Assembly: GCA_010092695.1 (NCBI GenBank) | Contig: JAADJJ010000001.1 | Span: forward strand, 1,550,001-1,614,000 | Length of the DNA stretch: 64,000 nt | Source: Enterobacteriaceae bacterium 4M9 | GTDB taxonomy: Bacteria; Pseudomonadota; Gammaproteobacteria; Enterobacterales; Enterobacteriaceae | Direction of reading: 5' to 3' | Made by a program: the position numbers and the translations under genes | Notes under the pieces: generated by a model | What the model saw: the letters and a program-made list of their open reading frames with translations, nothing else | Told to the model about the DNA's origin: nothing | Database searches by the model: none | Shown here: positions 49,137 to 55,685 of the stretch, piece after piece | How positions within the stretch are numbered: position 1 is the first letter of the stretch | Layout of the letters: each line of letters starts with the position of its first letter

Positions 49137-49811
49137 TCACGGTACCCAGAGTGTGGACTTGGCAATACCTGCTACGTACTGAATCTTAGCGACATCGTTT
49201 TTCGCAATACGAATAGGCGCATGATCTTCATTGACGGGTAACAGATGGTAATAGCCGTCGCGTTCAAACAAAAAGGTCTTCACCATCACTTCGCCACTGT
49301 GGGTAACAACCAACACTTCATCGCCGGGATGATAGTTGTGGTTGGGCTCTATAATAACGAACTCGCCTTCTTTAATACGCGGCATCATAGAATCGCCCAC
49401 GCATTTGAGTGCATATACCTCTTCATCACAGGACGGCCAGCGCAGGTAGCCATCACCGCCACCAACCGGATATTCCATATCGCTCCAGTAGCCGCCGTGC
49501 CCCAGTTGGGTGTTACCGAGCACGGGTACGCCCTGAGCGTGAAATTGCCAGGATGGGCTGGCTATCTCCGCGGCGGCAGGTGCTGAGTGCTGTAAGTCGC
49601 GCTCAATCAAATCTACGGGTGAAATGCCAAAGAAGGTCGCGATGTTACTCAGCGTCGTGTATTTCGGGTCTCTGACTTCACCGGTCAACATGCGATGCAG
49701 CGTGGATTGCTGCATTTTAAGATGCCGTGCCAGTTCAGTAACGCTACTGATACTGGCCTTTTCCATTAAGTATTTGATATTTCGTTGCAGAGTGTCTGGT
49801 GCACTGTTCAT
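49137..49811 (-). CDS. LexA/CI-like repressor with S24 peptidase domain
   Basis: A 224-residue repressor. The N-terminal helix-turn-helix (about residues 18-60: SSVTELARHLKMQQSTLHRMLTGEV) binds DNA. The C-terminal S24 domain has the catalytic Ser in VGDSMMPRIKEGEF and the catalytic Lys in GEVMVKTFLF. In this family RecA-ssDNA provokes self-cleavage, so DNA damage would switch the locus on. The usual Ala-Gly or Cys-Gly cleavage site is not obvious in the linker; the nearest candidate is the Leu-Gly of NTQLGHGG. It is divergent from the Q gene, with promoters and repeated TAATGCG-like sites between them. Confidence 0.88.
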   Translation of the reverse strand: MNSAPDTLQRNIKYLMEKASISSVTELARHLKMQQSTLHRMLTGEVRDPKYTTLSNIATFFGISPVDLIERDLQHSAPAAAEIASPSWQFHAQGVPVLGNTQLGHGGYWSDMEYPVGGGDGYLRWPSCDEEVYALKCVGDSMMPRIKEGEFVIIEPNHNYHPGDEVLVVTHSGEVMVKTFLFERDGYYHLLPVNEDHAPIRIAKNDVAKIQYVAGIAKSTLWVP

Positions 49812-49841
49812 GAGGTTACTCCGCGGTTAACTGGTTAATGC

Positions 49842-49870
49842 ATAATCGCATAAAAAAAGCCAACCTTCAA
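49842..49870 (-). promoter_or_regulatory. Promoter of the repressor gene
   Basis: On the minus strand TTGAAG, 17 bases, GATTAT, about 30 bases before the repressor ATG. The -10 is covered by an operator-like site, suggesting autorepression. Confidence 0.5.
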
Positions 49871-49882
49871 ACCGTTTCCGGG

Positions 49883-49911
49883 TTGCCAGGTAATGCGTTT
49901 TCGGATAGAAT
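49883..49911 (+). promoter_or_regulatory. Promoter of the Q antiterminator gene
   Basis: TTGCCA (49883-49888), exactly 17 bases, TAGAAT (49906-49911): five of six matches in each box. The spacer contains the TAATGCGTTTTCG operator-like site, so bound repressor would occlude it. Q begins ~145 bases downstream. Confidence 0.7.
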
Positions 49912-50055
49912 GGCTGTCGTGGTAATACGAAAACGGATTCCAGCAGGCCGTCTGACAGGCGGGGAGGTAGCGGAAGACGTTCCTGACGGGCCTCTTTTGT
50001 ATTGACGCGATGTCAGGGCGAGAGGCGAGATTTCAGTGGTTAGGAGGGGTTCACG

Positions 50056-50490
50056 GTGCGTAATATTCAAAGAGTTCTTGAGCGTTGGGGCGGTTGGGCA
50101 GCAAGAGACTATATTGCACTCGGTTGGTCACCGGTAGCGGCTGGTTTTAAAGGTTTAATTGCGGCTCCGCGTTCGACGCGACCAACTTGTTGTGATGATG
50201 ATGGTTTGTTAATTGATTCCTGTGTTTCGCGGCTGCGCCAGATTCGCCAGACCGGGGAATACGATCTTCTCATGGCGCATTATGTTTACGGCGTATCAAA
50301 GCGCACGCTGGCGCGTATATTAAAGCAAGACGAAAAAACAGTACGGGTACAGTTACAGGTTGCAGAAGGATTTATTGATGGCTGCCTGAGTATGCTGGAT
50401 GCCACGCTGGAAATGGATCCGGAAGTAGAAGTGACTATCGTCAAAGAAGAACCAAAACCACGTCCGATGAAGAAAGTCGTTATGTGGTAA
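50056..50490 (+). CDS. Phage antitermination protein Q (Phage_antitermQ type)
   Basis: A 144-residue protein resembling the phage Q family PF06530: LERWGGWAARDYIALGWSPVAAGFKGLI, CCDDDGLLIDSCVSRLRQIR, LMAHYVYGVSKRTLARILKQDEKTVRVQLQVAEGFIDGCL. The KRTLARILKQDEKTVR segment looks like a helix-turn-helix. Q proteins load on RNA polymerase paused near the late promoter and make it ignore downstream terminators. The GTG start is preceded by AGGAGGGG. A 955-base gap with seven repeats follows, before the lysis and tail genes that Q would control. Confidence 0.88.
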   Translation: MRNIQRVLERWGGWAARDYIALGWSPVAAGFKGLIAAPRSTRPTCCDDDGLLIDSCVSRLRQIRQTGEYDLLMAHYVYGVSKRTLARILKQDEKTVRVQLQVAEGFIDGCLSMLDATLEMDPEVEVTIVKEEPKPRPMKKVVMW

Positions 50491-50621
50491 TTATTTTAAA
50501 ATCTCAGGCGCATTGTGTTTTTTCTTGTTATCTTTTCTCAATATATTGTGTCGAGTGCATGATCTAATGACGTTAATAACTAACCAGCTCGAAAAGCTTT
50601 GATGTCATTTAATTAATAAGT

Positions 50622-51190
50622 TTGTTACGCGGTCCGCGAAATGGCGGGTAGTCTTATATCATAAAAAGGAATGGCGATTGATCTGCTGTTCCTTTTTTTA
50701 TTGATTAAGGTATTGCGCGGTCCGCGAAATAACAGGTAGTCTTATACCATCGAAAGGAATGGCGATTGATCTGCTGTTCCTTTTTTTATTGATTAAGGTA
50801 TTGCGCGGTCCGCGGAATAACAGGTAGTCTTATACCATCGAAAGGAATGGCGGTTTGTCTGCTGTTCCTTTTTTATTGATTAAGGTATTGCGCGGTCCGC
50901 GAAATAACAGGTAGTCTTATACCATCGAAAGGAATGGCGATTTATATGCTGTTTCTTTTTTTATTGATTAAGGTATTGCGCGGTCCGCGAAATTGCAGGT
51001 AGTCTTATATCATTAAAAGGAATGGCAGTTTATCTGCTGTCCCTTTTTTTATTGATTAAGGTGTTGCGCGGTCCGCGAAATAGCAGGTAGTCTTATATCA
51101 TCGAAAGGAATGGCGGTTTATCTGCTGTTCCTTTTTATTGATTAAAGTATTGCGCGGTCCGCGAAATAGTTGTTAGTCTTGTATTGTTGA
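50622..51190 (+). repeat. Seven-copy ~88-bp tandem array with palindrome and terminator-like hairpin per unit
   Basis: Each unit has the palindrome CGCGGTCCGCG (starts 50628, 50716, 50804, 50891, 50979, 51067, 51153; spacing 88, 88, 87, 88, 88, 86), then TAGTCTTATAYCAT, then a hairpin with AAAGGAA on the left and TTCCTTT plus a T-run on the right, then ATTGATTAAGGTATT. The hairpins are at 50665-50699, 50753-50787, 50841-50874, 50928-50962, 51016-51050 and 51104-51136; the seventh unit decays after the palindrome. TATACC/TATATC could be a -10, but no -35 stands at normal distance; the palindrome is at that place. There is no reading frame of note. Function unknown; position suggests control of late transcription. 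Confidence 0.9.
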
Positions 51191-51340
51191 AGTAAATGAC
51201 GGTTAGTGTGTTGTTTTCAAGAATGCCAGGCACACATGTCTTTATCATAAAAATAAATAGTAGTTATCATCTTTTCGGCAATAACACGCGCTTAATTAAA
51301 GATGTATTGCCATCTGATTAAGTTTTTTGCCGGTTTATTT

Positions 51341-51365
51341 AAGGCCACATTATGTGGCCTTTTTC
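51341..51365 (+). terminator. Intrinsic terminator between array and endolysin
   Basis: AAGGCCACAT and ATGTGGCCTT form a tight stem followed by five T, 80 bases before the endolysin gene. It stands inside the presumed late operon. Confidence 0.85.
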
Positions 51366-51445
51366 TTTTACGTTTTTTGAAACGGCGAGTGCGTAGTTTT
51401 TCAGACGCAATGGTCTGTTTTAGAGAAAAAAGTTAAGGGGTTTAC

Positions 51446-51895
51446 ATGAACATCAGTGAGCAGGGCCTGGCGCTGATCAAACGTTTTGAGGGCTGTAGTC
51501 TGGAGGCTTATCCGGATCCCGCGACAGGCGGCGCCCCCTGGACTATTGGTTTTGGCTGGACACAGCCAGTAGACGGTGTATCCGTGCAGCCTGGTATGGT
51601 CATTACTAAATTTAAGGCAGAGCAGCTGCTGCGCCGCGGCATCATTAGTTATGAGCAGGCATTAAATAAAGTGATTAAGGTGCCGGTAACCCAGGCGCAG
51701 TTTGATGCCATGCTCAGCCTTGCATGGAACATCGGCACCCGAGCATTTTCTACTTCAACGTTGTTAAAACTGCTCAACCAGAAAGATTACGCAGGTGCTG
51801 CAGAGCAATTTTTACGCTGGAATCAGGCAGGCGGTAAAGTTATGCCCGGATTGATTCGGCGTCGTGCTGCAGAGCGCCAGCTTTTTATTTCATAA
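51446..51895 (+). CDS. Endolysin, T4-type lysozyme (GH24)
   Basis: A 149-residue muramidase. KRFEGCSLEAYPDPATGGAPWTIGFGWT holds the GH24 Glu-Asp-Thr catalytic triad, and FDAMLSLAWNIGTRAFSTSTLLKLLN and GLIRRRAAERQLFI are family features. There is no signal peptide or N-terminal anchor, so release to the cell wall depends on the holin downstream. SD AAGGGG precedes the start. First gene of the lysis cassette. Confidence 0.92.
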   Translation: MNISEQGLALIKRFEGCSLEAYPDPATGGAPWTIGFGWTQPVDGVSVQPGMVITKFKAEQLLRRGIISYEQALNKVIKVPVTQAQFDAMLSLAWNIGTRAFSTSTLLKLLNQKDYAGAAEQFLRWNQAGGKVMPGLIRRRAAERQLFIS

Positions 51896-52033
51896 AAATG
51901 AGCAATACATTATTTCTTAATAATTGATAACGCCTTCCATGCAACTGTGACTATATGTGCGGATTTCTATTTTGGTATGCGTGATTGCAGTAAAAGTAGT
52001 TGTATTTATATAACCAAAAACTAAGGGGTTAAT

Positions 52034-52498
52034 ATGGCTATTGTAATTGATGAATTTAGTGGTAATACGCCGCCAGTATCTGAAGTGATTAGGGCAATCG
52101 AGGCAGATGCCGATCGAAATGTTTTTCTGATCTATTTTAATGAAAACGCCATTCAGGATAAATCACAGTATGGCATCAAGATTGGTATTGTCGCACATAC
52201 CTTAATTCCTCAGGGGTATCCTGTGGTTCCATTCAATCGCCCAGCCGCGAAGTATATTGAAACTTCGATAGCACAGGTGCCCTCAACACTCGGTGGTTTT
52301 GTCACTGATGAGATATTTGGTGAAGATGGCGATGGTGTTTACACTCTCGATAGCCCGATTGATATGAGGGATCGAGATGGTGAAAATAGCGTGTATTTGC
52401 GTATTTTTATGGAAGATGAGCGATATACTACATATCATAATGTTGAAGGCAATCCTGTTTCAGTAGGAAATTGTGCAATTGAGCTTCCTTCAGCGTGA
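52034..52498 (+). CDS. Hypothetical protein in lysis cassette
   Basis: A 154-residue acidic protein that I do not recognise. It has no signal peptide or membrane segment and looks like a compact beta-rich protein: SSAs such as NVFLIYFNENAIQD, YGIKIGIVAHTLIPQGYPVVPF and NSVYLRIFMEDERYTTYHNVEG. Its start follows AAGGGGTTAAT, the same ribosome-binding context as the endolysin, suggesting it is made at the same time. Base composition is more AT-rich than the tail genes. The 186 bases after it contain a GTGGGGA/TCCCCAC stem. It may be cargo or a lysis regulator; neither is shown. Confidence 0.6.
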   Translation: MAIVIDEFSGNTPPVSEVIRAIEADADRNVFLIYFNENAIQDKSQYGIKIGIVAHTLIPQGYPVVPFNRPAAKYIETSIAQVPSTLGGFVTDEIFGEDGDGVYTLDSPIDMRDRDGENSVYLRIFMEDERYTTYHNVEGNPVSVGNCAIELPSA

Positions 52499-52711
52499 AT
52501 ATCGTCTTTTGTGGGGAGATGACCTCCCCACTTTACCATATTGAGCCTATCAGTATTACTGAAAGTGAGATTTGGTTTTGTTGATAATTTATTTTCATAT
52601 TCTGCCTGTCCTGCTTGTAAACAGTATTGTTGCATAGCGCAGGCATTTTCTTGTTTTTTATTACGACCTTCCACCGGCTAAATCATGAAAGATGCAGGGA
52701 CGGAGGTAATT

Positions 52712-53029
52712 ATGTTCGCGTTTGAAGAAGCTATTGAGCAAACCATGAAGTGGATTGAAGATTTTTTACCCGCAATATATGCAGCAGCGGCGGCTGGCAG
52801 CATTTCTTCACTCATGAGTATTTACGATGGTAAATCGGTGGTGAAAACGGTAACGGGCGCATTATCGTGTGGCATTCTTACGCTCGCAATAGCCGGTTCA
52901 CTGGCACTGTTTGGGCTGCCGGAAAACTCTGTCACTTTTGTTGGTGCAACAATTGGTTTTGTGGGAGCGGAAAAAGTCCGTGACAAAATACTGTCAATAT
53001 TTAATCGCCGCAGTGGTGGCGATAAATAA
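52712..53029 (+). CDS. Holin-like membrane protein
   Basis: A 105-residue protein with hydrophobic segments FLPAIYAAAAAGSISSLMSIY, ALSCGILTLAIAGSLALFGL and VTFVGATIGFVGAEKV and a charged C-terminus (DKILSIFNRRSGGDK). This three-helix plan and VGAEKVRDKI resemble lambda/HP1-type phage holins. The ATG at 52712 has GGAGGT seven bases upstream; an in-frame ATG at 52685 lacks this. It would open the inner membrane for the endolysin. Confidence 0.82.
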   Translation: MFAFEEAIEQTMKWIEDFLPAIYAAAAAGSISSLMSIYDGKSVVKTVTGALSCGILTLAIAGSLALFGLPENSVTFVGATIGFVGAEKVRDKILSIFNRRSGGDK

Positions 53030-53120
53030 TGATTTTCGCTTAAAGAAAACCCTGTTTTTACCGTGGTTCAACGTTATCATAATAATACTCCCTGAGTGAT
53101 AAATCATCACAGGAGGCTAT

Positions 53121-53630
53121 ATGTATATGTTCGCTAAAAATGCAAAAATGATCGGTTGGTCAACGGAGATTGAGCCAGGTCAGGTGTTGAGTATTTTAGC
53201 TGTTGATATGAATACCGAAGTGCCAGATGATAAATTGGATTATAAAGTTGGTCTGGGCATGTTCGCTTCTGTCAGAAATAACGAGCTACTTAACCCCGAT
53301 TATGCCAGTTGGCCTTTTTACAACCCTGCGACCTGTCCGCTGAATGTTGTTGGGCGCCGGAATATTGAAATTTATTCTACGCCAGCTTACGCCATTGAGT
53401 CGGTACGTGAATTTCTTGAATTTCAGCGTGAAAATATTGCGATATATCAGTCACTGGTAGACGACGGCATTATTACCGCTGACTCGTTCATTCTGCCTGC
53501 CAACGGCATGATGTTTACCTCATCAACCCTCAGAGTTGATGTTTACGATAATGATGGCAACGCTGTTGAAGACTCCAGGCAGGAGTTTCAGCTTGATGCT
53601 GTGCCGGTGCCCTGGGTGTCGGGCCAGTAA
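53121..53630 (+). CDS. Hypothetical protein in lysis cassette
   Basis: A 169-residue acidic soluble protein of unknown function, without signal peptide or membrane segment. It starts MYMFAKNAKMIGWSTEIEPGQVLSILAVDMN and ends QLDAVPVPWVSGQ. The start is well supported by AGGAGG. It lies between the holin and the spanin genes and seems unrelated in sequence to the other unknown at 52034. More AT-rich than the tail genes. Possible cargo (accessory toxin, regulator or particle protein); not inferable further. Confidence 0.6.
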   Translation: MYMFAKNAKMIGWSTEIEPGQVLSILAVDMNTEVPDDKLDYKVGLGMFASVRNNELLNPDYASWPFYNPATCPLNVVGRRNIEIYSTPAYAIESVREFLEFQRENIAIYQSLVDDGIITADSFILPANGMMFTSSTLRVDVYDNDGNAVEDSRQEFQLDAVPVPWVSGQ

Positions 53631-53689
53631 TTGCCTCTCATTGTATTAATGGGTAAAGGCGGCATTGCACAGATGCCTCAAGGATAGTC

Positions 53690-54190
53690 ATGAACGGGAT
53701 AATCAAATACTGGCGCCAGGTGACAGTGGCTTTACTGCTGCTTGCGCTCTACACCGCTGGGTACCAGCAGGGTTCAAATACCAGCGAGAGGCGCTGGAAA
53801 TTGCGCTGGAGTGAGCGCGATGCCGCTCAGGCACAACGGGCAGCACAGCATGAAGCGCAAAGCCGCGCTGAAGAACAGCGCCGCCGTGATGAAATGGAAC
53901 AGGTAACTCAACATGCAGAACAACAACTGGCGACGCTGCGCGCTGATGCTGCTACCGCTCGTGGTGCTGCTGAACGGCTGCGTCGCACCGTCTCACAATT
54001 ACAGCGAAACAACTCCTCTACAGACACCTGCGCTGACAACACAGGCACGTCAGGGAGAGCAGGCAGCAGTATGCTCGCCGACGTGCTTGCAGAGTCTGTC
54101 GAACGCAATCAGCAGTTGGCAGCAGAAGCTGACCGCCGCCGAATAGCGGGGCTGGCATGTGAAAAGGCCTTCGATGCCATGCGACGCTAA
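53690..54190 (+). CDS. Rz-like inner-membrane spanin
   Basis: A 166-residue protein with one N-terminal membrane helix (QVTVALLLLALYTAGYQQG) and a long periplasmic coiled coil rich in Arg, Gln, Glu and Ala (AQAQRAAQHEAQSRAEEQRRRDEMEQVTQHAEQQLATL), the plan of phage Rz (DUF2514-like). With Rz1 it bridges to and fuses the outer membrane at the end of lysis. Rz1 is nested in another frame inside it. Confidence 0.88.
   Translation: MNGIIKYWRQVTVALLLLALYTAGYQQGSNTSERRWKLRWSERDAAQAQRAAQHEAQSRAEEQRRRDEMEQVTQHAEQQLATLRADAATARGAAERLRRTVSQLQRNNSSTDTCADNTGTSGRAGSSMLADVLAESVERNQQLAAEADRRRIAGLACEKAFDAMRR
53913..54146 (+). CDS. Rz1-like outer-membrane lipoprotein spanin (nested)
   Basis: A 77-residue frame inside the Rz gene. 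MQNNNWRRCALMLLPLVVLLNGC forms a lipoprotein signal with lipobox LNGC, and the mature part has Pro (ETTPLQTPALTTQ), as Rz1 proteins do. Full nesting in the Rz gene is the lambda arrangement. Although it overlaps a longer frame, the lipobox and context make it real. Confidence 0.85.
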   Translation: MQNNNWRRCALMLLPLVVLLNGCVAPSHNYSETTPLQTPALTTQARQGEQAAVCSPTCLQSLSNAISSWQQKLTAAE

Positions 54191-54480
54191 TATCCTGGTT
54201 GCCTTATCGCCTGATTTAAAAGAGGCTGAAAAGATGAATAGCACGCGGCGAACCTTATATTTTCCTGCTCGTTGTCAGACTTAAAGTAAAGGGCATGATT
54301 TACTTCTGATAACAACACACGTTGGCCTTGCCCAAACCAGAGTGTGAACCAGGCTAATGTTTATTATGTAATATAACGCTAAACGTCCACTCATCTGCGT
54401 ATTTCACATGTGATTTTTTATAACCCGCTGCATTAAATAAATTCTATTCAGATAACTATTTTTAGTGGAGGAGTAAGCAA
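54191..54480. other. Non-coding, AT-rich gap after the spanin genes
   Basis: Roughly 290 bases without a supported gene. A 16-codon frame starting at 54235 has no convincing ribosome-binding site. The final bases carry GGAGGAG for the small lipopeptide gene at 54481. Confidence 0.4.
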
Positions 54481-54555
54481 ATGGATTCCAGAATATTTTA
54501 TATCTTACTGTGTATTGCCGCTCTGGCGGGATGCACCACGCTTTATTATCGGTAA
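54481..54555 (+). CDS. Very small lipoprotein (24 residues)
   Basis: MDSRIFYILLCIAALAGCTTLYYR: a hydrophobic signal of about 17 residues, the lipobox LAGC, and only six residues after the Cys. GGAGGAG stands eight bases before the ATG, a strong initiation site. The stop TAA overlaps the next ATG (TAATG), so the two genes are coupled. Size and lipobox recall bacteriocin-release (colicin lysis) lipoproteins, though those are longer; it could also be a short Rz1-like piece or only a coupling peptide. Not previously known to me. Confidence 0.65.
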   Translation: MDSRIFYILLCIAALAGCTTLYYR

Positions 54556-55061
54556 TGGCTGTGAGGTATCTTTTTATTGCCGGTGCATTGCTGTGCCTGG
54601 CGGGCTGTATTCAGGTATACGGGCCTGTTAAAGCGGGAGCGCAACAGAGTGGAACGTCAACAGAGTCAGGAAGTTCTGGCGATAACGCTCCTGTCAGTAC
54701 TGTTATCAATAATCGTCATCCGGACGAACTCTATGATACTACGCTGCGTTATTTCCATGAGAAAGGGTTGTTGCCACTGCTTGAAGATAGGCAAACCAGT
54801 GTGATTGCCACGGCGGGCGATAATCCTGAACTGAGCTCACTTTACCTTGATTGCTCCACCCTGAAACAGACGCAAAATATACAGGAGCAGTACCGCATTG
54901 CCGCGCTTATCTGGAGCGCAGGTGAGGGTACTCGCATTTCGCTGCTGGTCAGCGGTATCGCCGGACTCACTACTGCCGATGGCAACGACAAAGTTAAACC
55001 GATTGAATGTCGCTCGACGGGGGGCTTTGAAAAAGACCTGATGGAGCGATTACGCAAATAA
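54555..55061 (+). CDS. Lipoprotein of unknown function in lysis/tail junction
   Basis: A 168-residue lipoprotein: MAVRYLFIAGALLCLAGC ends in lipobox LAGC, then a Gly/Ser/Thr-rich linker (AGAQQSGTSTESGSSGDNAP) and a folded domain (DELYDTTLRYFHEKGLLPLLEDRQTSVIATAG ... GGFEKDLMERLRK). The start at 54555 overlaps the stop of the 24-residue lipopeptide; a longer frame from 54510 lacks support and would spoil the signal. A terminator follows at 55077. It might protect the producer cell surface or assist lysis; neither can be decided here. Confidence 0.7.
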   Translation: MAVRYLFIAGALLCLAGCIQVYGPVKAGAQQSGTSTESGSSGDNAPVSTVINNRHPDELYDTTLRYFHEKGLLPLLEDRQTSVIATAGDNPELSSLYLDCSTLKQTQNIQEQYRIAALIWSAGEGTRISLLVSGIAGLTTADGNDKVKPIECRSTGGFEKDLMERLRK

Positions 55062-55076
55062 CCCGTATTTATTTTT

Positions 55077-55103
55077 AAGCCCCGATTTATCGGGGCTTTT
55101 TTT
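55077..55103 (+). terminator. Intrinsic terminator between lysis and tail genes
   Basis: AAGCCCCGAT, loop TT, ATCGGGGC and seven T, 37 bases before the first tail gene. It would cut lysis genes from tail genes unless polymerase is antiterminated. Confidence 0.88.
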
Positions 55104-55140
55104 ATGGGTCACACAACGGCGATTACGCCGGGGAGGGGAC

Positions 55141-55683
55141 GTGAGTAACAGCAGTAATACGCATGGCTGGCTAACGCCGCTGGGCGCAGAGCCTGCTTAT
55201 GATGCGGCGCTGGATGCGCTGCTGGCAGGCTGGATTGCCGGTGTTTCGGCTCTGGCGCAGGAGGCAATTGTCGCACAGGCACAGGTATTGTCAGGCCTGC
55301 CGGAGGTAGAGAACAGCTGCACGTTTGCGGTAACGGAGATTGGACGCGATCTCAATCCCGCATTCACGAAGCAGGGGAATGAGAGCGCATCGCTACGGCG
55401 AGGCGAAACGCTTTCATGTTGCCTGACGTTTCGCGGCCCTCAGGGGCAGCAACTTGCAGCACGCTTTCTTGACGGTGTGTTGGTAAGTCAAAACCAGGAA
55501 CAACTGCAGGCACTGGGCTTTACCTTCGGCGGCCATGAGGCGCTGAAATGTGTCTTCGAAACTATCAATAACCAACCGGCAAAGCGTTACGACGTGACGC
55601 TTCGCCTTTTCCGCACGGTTGTTCGTGAGTACGGCGTGATGTCGCTGACTCAGGCTCCCGTCATTTTCTTTACAGGAGAGTAA
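55141..55683 (+). CDS. Phage neck/tail terminator-like protein
   Basis: A 180-residue protein starting with GTG after GGGGAGGGG. It resembles the phage neck-terminator family (LIC_12616 type) that caps the tail and sits next to the sheath gene in many contractile tails: LIETING-like region GLPEVENSCTFAVTEIGRDLNPAF and YDVTLRLFRTVVREYGVMSLTQAPVIFFTGE. In a tailocin it would close the head-proximal end. Assigned from position and weak sequence feel. Confidence 0.65.
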   Translation: MSNSSNTHGWLTPLGAEPAYDAALDALLAGWIAGVSALAQEAIVAQAQVLSGLPEVENSCTFAVTEIGRDLNPAFTKQGNESASLRRGETLSCCLTFRGPQGQQLAARFLDGVLVSQNQEQLQALGFTFGGHEALKCVFETINNQPAKRYDVTLRLFRTVVREYGVMSLTQAPVIFFTGE

Positions 55684-55685
55684 GT

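Larger units (their letters stand above)
49835..49938. promoter_or_regulatory. Repressor operators in the divergent control region
   Basis: Three related sites: TAATGCATAATCGCATAA (49836-49853, two half-sites face to face), TAATGCGTTTTCGGAT (49891-49906) and TAATACGAAAACGGAT (49923-49938). The first overlaps the -10 of the repressor promoter, and the second lies in the spacer of the Q promoter. This is the layout expected for a lambda-like switch. The binding protein is inferred to be the adjacent repressor. Confidence 0.6.

Noticed and set aside
50622..51190. CRISPR array
   Set aside because: The units are 86-88 bases and nearly identical throughout, with no unique spacers between short repeats, and no cas genes are in the window.
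49098..51445. Integrated temperate prophage with attachment site and integrase
   Set aside because: There is no integrase, excisionase or replication gene between yfhL and the lysis genes and no tRNA at the left border. I could not see an attachment-site duplication because the right border is outside the window.
54235..54285. A 16-codon frame (MNSTRRTLYFPARCQT) after the spanin genes
   Set aside because: It has no convincing Shine-Dalgarno or recognisable feature, unlike the lipopeptide gene at 54481.
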